DNA of 64,000 nt from Amorphophallus konjac. Lineage: Eukaryota; Streptophyta; Magnoliopsida; Alismatales; Araceae. Within the stretch, counting starts at the first letter, position 1. The number at the start of each line of letters is the position of its first letter. The notes below the pieces were generated by a model. The model saw only the letters and a list, made by a program, of their open reading frames with translations. It did no database searches and had not been told where the DNA came from. Below, piece by piece: positions 22,592-31,952 of the stretch. The position numbers and the translations under genes were made by a program. The stretch lies in NCBI GenBank assembly GCA_022559845.1, contig CM040118.1:158864331-158928330 (forward strand), given 5' to 3'.

Positions 22592-24612
22592 TACATTCCA
22601 CTTTTACTTCCACATATGAATAACAATCTTTTGCAATTGTTCATAGAGTTTATTAGCTTTCACTCATGTTTTCTTGTGTGAATGACTATAATTTTGCAGT
22701 TGTTCACAGAGTTGTCTATAGTTCACTCGTCTCTTTTTGTGGATAAAAGTTGAACTTTACACATAGAGCACACACACTCTTACATCCATACACATCACAT
22801 CTTTTTGAACACTTGTGAATACAAATAAAAATTAGTCATCTGTCACTTTGATGTACAGACTTGCATATACTTCATATTCGTGTGCATGAATGCCATGATT
22901 CACCGGTATATAAAATGACGTCAGTGGAAAGGTGGATTAAGTCCACCTGGAAGCTTTCATTATGTGTGAGTGTGGCCTTTGAACCTACGTCCTCTGCCAC
23001 GTACCGGTAATCAACTCGCTTGAATACACCATTTTGACATGCTTGAGTGTATATCATATACATCCGTTTCTTTTTGAACCCTTCTACGACCGAACAACCT
23101 TGTTAAATAAACTTGCATTGATTCAGGCATGAATGCCTCATGACACATCTTAACAAGGTCATTTTGGTTTGTCAACCGTGCATACACTTAGGGGGAGACA
23201 AAACCTTGAAAAGGCTAATTCATGTTGTACTATCTATTCAATCACTCACTTCATATGGAACCTTGATACAACTGACTTCATTTAATAAGGATCTCTGTTA
23301 TTCCACTCAACACTTTTAAGGATTCTTAAATCCCTACGTTAATGTCTAATGACTCGTGAGGAAAAAGCTGTCAGTCCCACCAAAAATTGAATAAGTGTGA
23401 TTTGACATCGAGTACATCGGGAACCCCCCCTGAAATAAAGGAGGAAACTCGCATCGGAAAGTGTCTTATCCATATTATCATAAATGACGATACCAAGTAG
23501 CCGAGAATTGCCCCTGAGACAAAGGGCATGTCTCGTGTCAAAAGGCTAGTCATATTGCTATTTAAAACAAATACAAAATTGTATGGGACTGTGTGAAGCT
23601 ACCAAAAGTCGAGCATTTTGTATTAAAATGTAGGGAGGAGAGATTCTTGTTAGTGTTACTTAGAACATATGATTATCCATATTGTTTTGAAAGTCATTCT
23701 TCATCGTTCACATGTTGAATCTAAGCTTGATTGTTTGAATGTATTTTCTGAATTAGTTGATCATCAATGGTTAAGCAGTACGTCTACTTGTAAGCACAAT
23801 CATGTTAATATGGTTCATGGACATAATTGCTCAAATCTATTGCATTCTTCTTATACCCGTCCCTAAGGGACCTTCATGCTTGATTTTATACCTATGTATG
23901 CTTGTTTGTATGCCTGCATGCTTAAAATGCATAATGAGAACTCAATTGTTGAACCCCCCAAAATTGAAGTACCTGGCTCACTTCGAATCTGCTATCTCAC
24001 TCATATTCCATGAATTTCCTCTAAGACGGATTTTTGTTGAAGAGAAAACCATGTCTGGATGATTGTTGAATAGAGTTGGTCAGAATTGCTCTCATGTGAC
24101 CAACTATAAAATGTAATGGCTGAATGGATATACAATCCTTGACTGAATAGCTTTGTGCAATGAGTTACTTTCTGACATTGTGTCAATTACTTGAACCTTG
24201 TCTCATATTTCACTGACCATGATTACGGATGCACAGAGTTAATAAATTGCAATTGATGACTCTAGCATGCTTTAATCCTGAATTCATTGAAGTACTCGGA
24301 ATGAAGGAGATAAGGTAAGCAATCTTGGCTTGAATGATATTCTTGAGAATGGAATGTGCTTAACTCACATCTGGTTTAATTCCCTGCAACATTTCAATCT
24401 CAATGAGTTGTAATGGAAATTAGAAATGAAAGCTTGCATGTTTAATTGAATTGATCATCTTAGTGTTGTTATTTGATTTCACTTGTCCAAGATCAACCTT
24501 TGCAGTTAAACAACCCATATATTGTCCAATTTGTGTTTATCATTTAGTGGATATCATGTTTGGTTCAATTGGCCTTCAATTCACTGCATTTCACTTGATT
24601 TTTCAAAGTGCA
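22592..24612 (+). other. S1 non-coding spacer between gag/pol remnant and accessory ORF
   Basis: AT-rich with no believable gene. A purine run TTAGGGGGAGAC at 23189-23200 resembles the element's polypurine tract; extra tracts downstream of pol have, to my memory, been described in Sireviruses. Nothing else stands out. Confidence 0.45.
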
Positions 24613-24719
24613 GAAGAAGTGTCGACTCCTAAGGTCGACCTTCTTATCGTGTGTCCCTCTATTTCTCGCGAGACAGAATCGTCTCCAAAATGTGTCGACC
24701 CACAAGGTCGACACTTTTG
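24613..24719 (+). promoter_or_regulatory. Two TCGA-core palindromes upstream of S1 accessory ORF
   Basis: AGAAGTGTCGAC...GTCGACCTTCTT at 24614-24643 and TGTGTCGAC...GTCGACACTT at 24689-24716, about 74 bp apart. They are the same motif, at nearly the same spacing, as five copies in the LTR of this element. They lie about 490 bp before the accessory ORF; TTTAAA at about 24863 and a C/T-rich leader lie between. This looks like an internal promoter for the accessory ORF. Confidence 0.6.
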
Positions 24720-25209
24720 TTTCAGAACCCGGTTTGTGAACCGGACCGCAAGGTTCACTCCTCACACCGGTTGCTCTCTTGGTTCGAACCCAAAGTCACT
24801 TGGGTCTCTCTTTTGGCCGAACCTGATCGAACCCTCTTCCTTAAACTCCCCTCTCTACTCCTTTAAACCCACTCACCACCCCATCTTCTTCTGCCCTAAC
24901 ATCCATCCGCAACCTCCCACGGGCGACCCTCCTCTTCCCAAGCCTCCACGGCTCCTCTTCTCCAGTCTTCCTCTAGCCCTCGTTTCATTCCTTCCACCTC
25001 ACCTCTTCCAAAAGCACCCTCTGGAGGGCGGCATCGTTCGCTCTTCGTCCTCCTCTGGAAGCAGTTGCAGCGCCCTCCTTTGAAGCTCATTCCTATGGAG
25101 AAGCTGCTACTTGTGGCGTGAACTCCAGTCGGTTCAGAGGTAGCCTTCCAGCTGCTCGAGGGTCTCACTGCTGCATCTACATCCTCCATCTGCTATCCAC
25201 GCTGAACAT

Positions 25210-26414
25210 ATGGCACCCAAGAAGAGATCGGTGTTAGAAAGGGAGGAAGCCCGCATCCTAACAGAGCTACGGCGCAAGGACAAAGAAGCCCAAGGTCAAA
25301 CAAGGAAAAGGGCTGCTGAAACAAAAATGATGTTTGAGAGAAAAGTGTTATGACCTCGTGCCGTTGATTTTAGAAGCATCGAAACTGCTCTACCAAGGTT
25401 AGTAGAATTGTTGAGGAAGCAGCCAAATTTGATTCCATTCATGACTGAGCACAGAAGAGTCTATCATTCACTAGTTCATCAGTTCTATGGAAATATAGTT
25501 GTAAAAAATGATGAGATGCACACAAAATTAGATGGGCATTGTGTTCCTTTAACTGCTCAATTGATAGGAAAAGCTCTAAATTTGCCTTGGGATAGTGGGG
25601 TGATTTATGAAGAAGCCATTTATTCTGAAGAACTTGCATATGAACTAATGACAGATAAGGTAGCAACACATGGGTGTGTACCGAAGCTCAATGCAAATGA
25701 ATTCCCATCCCTTCAGAGAATTCTGCATCACATGATGACCACTATTCTATTGCCAAGATCAGGGTCTAGGGAACAACTAACTGACATGCACAAATTCCTA
25801 TTTGTACAAATCATGAGTGGAGAACTGGTTAACTTCCCAGTGGTGATGATGGAGTACATAACCAGCTGTAGGAAGTCCAAGAACCGAAATTTACCGTATG
25901 GAGCTACTTTAACACCAATTTTTTAGTCCTTGCATATTGACTTGAGTCAACTGGTCAGTCATCCAATTAAGGATGCCGACATCTATACTATCCCATCCAT
26001 CTGCACCAACATGGGATATGAATTGATAAATGATGTTCTTGTTCGTACTCTTTCGTCACAGAAAGGTAAAGCCTCGACAGCAGGAGCTAGGCAGAATGAA
26101 GGTGAAGATCATGAAGAACCCATCAGTAGAACTGCCAGAACCAGAGTGTCACAGGCTACACTTCAGCAGATACATAAATGAACACCAAATTTGACGAATT
26201 AGCTGATGAAGTTTGCAATGTCAAAGAATCAGTGGATGCCCTCACACGGGAAGTCAAAGAACTCAAGCTTCATCATGATACTTATCTTCAGAAGTTCGCT
26301 GCCATGGCCGACTCCATTGACTCACTCCATATTGCCATTGGCATTCAAAACTCCAAGTTTGACGATCTCTCTGATTTTCTCAGGCGTCCACGCACACCTC
26401 CTGCCTCTCCTTGA
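25210..26414 (+). pseudogene. S1 accessory ORF (plant transposon-associated protein, cf. Pfam Transposase_32)
   Basis: ATG at 25210 (MAPKKRSVLEREEARILTEL). TGA 25351-25353 and TAG 25924-25926 interrupt the frame, and a one-base frameshift near 26175 moves it to the frame that ends at 26414. The core (LVHQFYGNIVV, KLNANEFPSLQRILHHMM, SGSREQLTDMHKFLF) is clearly homologous to the S2 protein at 48046-48684 (LVQPFYGNLVDKNG, ELNANDFPALQHVLHHMF, SGSRDEVTEVHRFLFY). The C-terminal piece (FDELADEVCNVKESVDAL) is a predicted coiled coil. I believe this is the domain annotated as putative plant transposon protein; its biochemical role is not known. It sits where Sireviruses carry an extra ORF. Confidence 0.7.
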
Positions 26415-26541
26415 GGCTTTGATCTCTAGCACCCTACTTCTAATGACCTAAGCTAATTGACTTTACCCCCGTTTACCACTTCTTTTTGTTAATGACAAAG
26501 GGCGAGATGAAATGTGCTGCCTTATGTCTTGTGTGGTTGTT

Positions 26542-26836
26542 ATGTCTAAGATGTTATGTTTATGTTTTGGTTATGTTTATGTGTCTTGTGACAATTGGTA
26601 TCTTGATCTTGTGACAATTGGTACCTTGATGTTAAATTTACTTGTGGGCATGGTTGATGATCAAGTGATATTCTGTGGGAACTTGAGTTTTGGAATGTCT
26701 AAGATGTTATGTTTATGTTTTGGTTATGTTTATGTGTCCTGTGACATTTGGTACCTTGATGTTAAATTTACTTGTGGAAATGGTTGATGATCAAGTGATA
26801 TTATGTGGGAACATGAGTTTTGGAAATGTAAATCTT
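26542..26836 (+). repeat. 153-bp tandem duplication in S1 3' region
   Basis: ATGTCTAAGATGTTATG starts at 26542 and again at 26695, with about 150 bases of close similarity each. It lies between the accessory ORF and the polypurine tract. The ORF 26512-26787 is a by-product. Confidence 0.85.
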
Positions 26837-27029
26837 TTTGGTTATGGATTGCATGATATGGAGTGTGAATTGTGGATATGGATGCCTTAATTTTCTGTTG
26901 ATGAGTTAATGTCGTTCGAATGCTAACATGGTTTCATGTCTAGAATGCTTGATGTGAGTTGAATTTCCCTGAAACACTTTTTATCTGTCGAGTCTATTTT
27001 GTCAATTGCACATAGTATTTGTCATCATC

Positions 27030-27043
27030 AAAAAGGGGGAGAT
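27030..27043 (+). other. S1 polypurine tract
   Basis: AAAAAGGGGGAGAT immediately before the LTR start TGTTGAACC at 27044. The longer context CATCATCAAAAAGGGGGAG is, as I recall, typical of Sireviruses and is mirrored in S2 at 44321-44345. Confidence 0.88.
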
Positions 27044-27693
27044 TGTTGAACCCCATGCACAAATGTATGCTAAGGAATTTTGATGATGATATAAATACCA
27101 TGTGATTGTGTTCCATGTAAATAAATGTATATGTGGTTTGTGGATGAGAAATGATATGCTTTAATTTCTTTATGGTTGAATGAAGCTCATTCTCATATAT
27201 TTACAATTGTTGAATGGGATGCCTTTAGTTCAAGAATTATGTGTTGAACTAGACTGACATTGTCTTGGCATTTGCTTAGGGAGAGATGAAGACTGGGTGT
27301 GATTCAAGCCAATTCATGGAATTATCCTACTGTGCTTTTGGTTGATTCAAATTATGGTTGAATCATTTGATTCACTTAATGGTTGTGATGCAAGATCTCA
27401 AGTGTGTATTGAATGGCAATGAACATAAGGACCAATTGGAAACCTTACAATTGGATCTTCACATGCATGTGGACCAACAAAATGGTAAGCTATTTTGGTT
27501 GAATGGTTGGAGGAGGCTTGTTGTGTGGATTGGATGAACAAATCCCTAGGTAATTCCCTATCAATACCTACCTTGTAAGTCTGTGATTTGGGGCAGGTAA
27601 TACTTAATTCTTTCATCCTTGCATGTGTCTTTAATGTATCATCCGTTGAGAACTACCCATGTGTGTGTTTTATTAAGTTTGCATTATGTCAGG

Positions 27694-28026
27694 AAAAGTG
27701 TCGACTCCATGGGTCGACACTTTGTCCAAGGGTCTGGTGTTTTAAGCCGGCCCTCTTATGTCTTCGAACTTGGGGATAAAAAGTCGACCCACAGGGTCGA
27801 CCTTTTTATCGCGAGGTTCTGTCTGGGTTCATGTTTCAGAACCCTGGACATAAGTGTCGACCCACAAGGTCGACACTTATTCCGGGACTTTCTGCCGTGG
27901 CCTTTTATTATTGCCACAGGTGGAAAGTGTCGACCCCATGGGTCGACACTTTCTACGCTGCGCTCTGTTTGGGCTTTGTTATGTCTTGCCCGAATGCAAG
28001 TGTCGACCCATGGGGTCGACACTTTT
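27694..28026 (+). repeat. Five TCGA palindromes in S1 LTR U3
   Basis: Arms AAGTGTCGACCC and GGGTCGACACTT face each other at 27694-27723, 27778-27807, 27850-27880, 27922-27953 and 27997-28029. Start-to-start distances are 84, 72, 72 and 75 bp. The last unit ends about 125 bp before the TATA box. Confidence 0.93.
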
Positions 28027-28153
28027 CGGCAACCGGGAAAAATGCCGGTTCGCGCGGTGGTCGGAGCCCTAGCTCGATCCATTCTTTTTGTGCCTGATTG
28101 TGATTGGTCCTTGGGGGATAATATCCTCTACGTGACCCTTCATTCCCTTGTGG

Positions 28154-28160
28154 TATAAAT
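28154..28160 (+). promoter_or_regulatory. Candidate TATA box of S1 LTR
   Basis: TATAAAT in GTGGTATAAATTGG, downstream of the palindrome array. Its position relative to the array is like that in S2 and S3. Confidence 0.6.
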
Positions 28161-29215
28161 TGGAAGAGATAGGGTTTATTGAAAGGAAGGAAAATCATCT
28201 AATGATATATACGTTTTTGGGTTTTGCAGGGAAAAAGGTAGCAGAGGACGAAGCTTCATCTCCTTCATCTCGAGGGTGAGCTGGGTGCGATTCAAGGCTG
28301 AAGATGATGAAATCCCACCTAGTTGAAGGTGTCTTGCTGAAGCTCCACAGCTATATCTCCTCCAAACGATCAATGAGCTGAAGCCGGATTGAATAGAAGA
28401 AGAACCTCGATCGCCGATCTTTCAAGCTGCAACAACAACAAACCTGTTGATGATTCTACTGCGTGCTTCAACCAAAGTCTGACTGAAGAGAAGAAAAAAC
28501 CCAGTTGCCCAAGAACCCAATTTCATCATTTTGATAAGGAGTCTTCTGAACCATTTTCTATCCCTGCTTGTGGTTATCCTTTGTCTAGTTCATGTTCATT
28601 GAGCTAGCTTGTATATCTGTGATCACTCCTTTAACTGAAAAAGATTGTGTGTGTGTTCGGAGCGGTGCCTCCGAGTGTGGCTTCACTGTTGAGGCACATT
28701 CCCTGTCTTAGTGTGTGTGTGTGTGGTGCTGTGCACCGTGTTGAGGGTTCACCCTCGTGTGTGTGCTGTGTAGCAGCGTGTTGAGCCTCGTGCTCATGTG
28801 TGTGGTTTACTGTCGTCGTGCAGCGTGTGGTGTATTGGGGTTCGTCCCCGTGTGCTCCCTTGAGTAGCGTTCTAGTGAAGCCTCACCGAGGTGGTGAGGG
28901 GTGGACGTAGGGTACCCGTCGTGGTCCCGAACCACCTAAAACTCTTTGTGCTTGTGTGATTGGTTGTGTGTTTGTTCCTTATCCTCTACCACCATTCACA
29001 GGATGGATTATGAACTGTGTTGCACATCGATGCTAAATTTGTCAATGTATACGGCTAGTTCAAATTGCTAATTCTCCGTGTGTGATCTTGTCACCTGTAT
29101 GTTTGGTGAGGTTTGATTGAGAAGCCTTTCAAGTTATTTTAATTGGTCTTATTTTTTAGAGAGGGATCTATTCACCCCCCTCTAGATCCGTGCCACTACA
29201 CTGTGGGACCCAACA

Positions 29216-29403
29216 CCATTCCCTGTACTCAACCCTGTGCCATAGACTGGGAAGAAAAACAACTCAACAAACAAACAATAACACCAAAATCTAGAGTTTG
29301 TCATTGATACTCTATAAAAGGGAGCCCAAGACATGCCCTTGGGGTAACAAAAAGACATATAGCCCGGATAACAAAAAAGAAAGGAGAAAGAGAGGTGATA
29401 CAA
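29216..29403. other. X internal sequence beyond S1, 3' flank of antisense gene
   Basis: X sequence resumes directly after the S1 LTR. The stretch lies past the stop codon of the antisense gene and is likely its 3' untranslated part. No other feature is seen. Confidence 0.5.
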
Positions 29404-30029
29404 TCATATCCCAGGCTCGCCCCTTTCTAGTGCCGTCAGGCGAGACTCCGCGACCGTGAGCTCCGCCTCTAAGGTCGACGCAAGCTGAACACTAGCCTCG
29501 GCCCCAGCTTCGATAGTCTGCCACTTAACCCTAGCAAGCTCTACAGCTTGCTGCTGCTCCTCCAGGGCCTTCTGTAAGGCCTCAGCCCTGCTCTCCGCCT
29601 CGCTCAGACGTGTAGCGCGGTTCCCGGCAAGTGACACGGCCGCATCAGCGAGCCTCCTCTGCTCGGCAGTCGCTAACGCGAGCTGAGCCCGCTGCTCCTG
29701 TACCTCTTGAACGGCCGCTAGTCGCCGAGCCCTCTGCTCCTGAGCCTCCAGGAGCCACAGTTACTCCGCCCAGATGCTGGCCAAGCCAGACACCCAGAGC
29801 TCACGCGGGATGCCAAGGCTGTGGTAGCCCTGGGTGCAGTCCCTCAGCCACTGCCGAAGCTCCCCCGGAGAAGGCTGGGGGTCGCCTCCTAGGTACCCTC
29901 GGGCTCGCTGGAGCAAGGCCGCACCCACGCTGGCATCCAGCAGTGGCTTTGGTGGCGGAACAGACATAGGCCACACGATCCCTAGCTCCATGGAAGAGTG
30001 GCCCATCTCAGCCAACACACCAAAAGAAT
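29404..30029 (-). pseudogene. Antisense gene exon 9: C-terminal coiled coil
   Basis: 626-bp last exon. It begins with a folded-looking stretch (LLDASVGAALLQRARGYLGG, GELRQWLRDC), then a 110-residue Gln/Glu/Ala/Leu-rich coiled coil (LEAQEQRARRLAAVQEVQEQ ... LEAELTVAESRLTALERG) ending with TGA at 29404-29406. TAA at 29761-29763 lies between the two parts and is one change from Gln. Coiled-coil tails are common on plant transposon-associated mobile-domain proteins. Confidence 0.68.
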
Positions 30030-30118
30030 CTGCATAATTTCATCAAACAGTCAGCAACAGCCGGGACTTCCCGGTGACAAGACAAGGTGAAAAACCTGAG
30101 AAACATCCTAACTCTCAC

Positions 30119-31853
30119 CTGGTGTGGCTCCCGCCGCGCCTGCAACATCCCCGCTCGGGGTCGGTGAGGGTAACCTCTCCCCCACATCGGTGGCATCCCT
30201 CGCTGGAGTTGGAGAGGGCAGAACCTCCCCGATAATCTGGCCATCCCCAGCTGCCATCGGAGAGATGGAGGGCTCTCCCTGGTCATTCTCAATGGGAGCT
30301 GGCACGCGCTCCCCCTCAGATTCTAGACCTGGACAAAACACGAGGGCATCAACACCCTGCTATAAACTCTAAACCAAAGATAATGGGGAGGAGGGAAGGA
30401 TCTCTATATACCTTCCAAAATCGTCTCCATCTCGGCATCCCCAGCAGAAGAGGCCTTGGAGGAAGAAGAGCTCAAGATCGAGCTCTCGTCAGTCTCCATT
30501 GTCGCCCTGCCACTATCGGAAGAACCAGACAAGGTCTCCGATGAACTCTCGGCTGCAAGCAAATCATAGGCACCTGTATATCAAGAAGCCAAGTCAGGCT
30601 ACTACCAAATCCAGCTTCACATGAAAATAACTTCCTGGCCAAAGGTGTTGGGCAAGAAGCTCACCAACTGGGGCGTCCCCTTCGGAAACCCCCTCAATGT
30701 CGATGAACTCTTCGTCGCCCCCAGCAGAAGCTGCGATAGCAGGCTCGTCTCCTGCTACTCGGGCCACGTCCCGGGGGAGCTCTCCTTCCTCCAGAGGGGA
30801 GGAGGTACCTGCAATCAACCCGGATAAAAGCTTAGCACGAGTGGGTAAAGCAGAGCAATCCACCATGAAATGACCAAGTGCTCAACTACATACCTGATGG
30901 TCCCACACTGGAGGACCCTACCAGCCCTACCGTGCAAGCCGATACCACAGTCGGCACAGGTCGGAAAGGTACCTTTGCCAGCAGTTGTGGCAGTCCGCTC
31001 AGCGTGTCCTCGACAATGGGTGACAACACAAAAGCCACCTGCCCAGGATCGCTGGCAAAGGACGGCAGAGCCACTGAGGGGCTGGCATCAACCAGCTCCT
31101 AGATCATCTCCAATGTGGCCGCCGCATCCTCACCTGCCAAACAAAGAACTCAAGTCAAGTCAACAATTCCAGCTTGCTAAAAAGTCCAACAACAACAGGA
31201 AGATCCCCTCAACAACAATTGGACACTTACCCGGACAGCTACTTGCCACCGTCGGTGCCAGCTCTTCCACCTGTTTAGGGGCTCCGCTCAGTACCCCAGC
31301 AGGGGCCTTGGCCCCCGACGCCTCTGCCTCCTCTGCACAATCCAAACAGTTATGTCAGTAACCGGAAGCAAGCAAAGTCACAGCTCACATTTAGCATCAG
31401 AAGCCCTTACTTGAAGGGACTCCACCAGTAGCCTTCCATGACTCAAAATCGGGAAAGGTCTCAGCATTGGAGGTAGTCTCGTCCATCAGACGAAGGAGCC
31501 CTTCCATATCTATCTCGTACTCATCCCCCTCCTCAGGTAGGGGATCCGCCCCTTGAGGAGGCGAGAAAGCCACCTCTACACCAGCCTCCAGGGGAGCTAC
31601 AAAACACAAATCCAGCAAAACAAGATTAGCCAACTACCATGGCTAAACCAACCATGAGCAAAGAAGGCAAAGCAACACTTACTCAAGGCTGTATCTGCCT
31701 CAACCTGTCTGCCAGTCTCGAGTCCTTCAGAAGACTCACCAGTCTCAGCGACTGCAGCCTCTACTCGAGGGCATTTCCGCCTAGGCTGCAGGCCTCCATC
31801 CCCACTTCCCGAGGACGCCTCAGTGGAGGGGTGATCCCCCTCTGCCGCAGAGC
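30119..31853 (-). pseudogene. Antisense gene exons 2-8: acidic, Ser/Pro/Glu-rich linker cassettes
   Basis: Seven short symmetrical (phase 1-1) exons of 102-240 bp coding for low-complexity acidic sequence such as SAAEGDHPSTEASSGSGDGG, EGDEYEIDMEGLLRLMDE, SAGGDEEFIDIEGVSEGD and SGSSDSGRATMETDESS. Introns are 75-100 bp. The cassettes look alike in composition and could have arisen by exon duplication. Exon 5 has TAG at 31099-31101. Confidence 0.7.
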
Positions 31854-31952
31854 CTATCAACAAACATAGCATTATACAATGCCTCAGTTCTATACCCAAA
31901 AACTACAAAAGCAAGAAGGGAGGGACGCATGCTAGAAAGGAGATAGTCTTAC

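Larger units (their letters stand above)
20774..29215 (+). mobile_element. Element S1: Sirevirus-like copia element lacking pol and 5' LTR
   Basis: Plus-strand Ty1/copia remnant: gag with several CCHC knuckles, first codons of pol, a long spacer, an accessory ORF, a Sirevirus-type polypurine tract (AAAAAGGGGGAGATTG) and a 3' LTR (27044-29215). The 5' LTR and gag N-terminus are missing to the left of Z1, and RT, RNase H and integrase are absent. Sirevirus affiliation rests on the gag type, the tract, the accessory ORF and LTR palindromes. The flank after the LTR is CCATT. Confidence 0.85.
27044..29215 (+). repeat. S1 3' LTR
   Basis: 2172 bp, TGTTG...CAACA. U3 contains five TCGA palindromes (27694-28026), then TATAAAT at 28154-28160. 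The 3' half has a GT-rich region (28640-28830) and a block GGTGAGGGGTGGACGTAGG...CCGAACCACC at 28891-28938 also seen in S2 and S3. It is flanked on the right by X sequence. Confidence 0.88.

Noticed and set aside
27694..28029. Regular palindromic repeats as a CRISPR array
   Set aside because: Units lie in a plant LTR, spacers are not of uniform origin or length, and no cas genes exist in this eukaryotic sequence.
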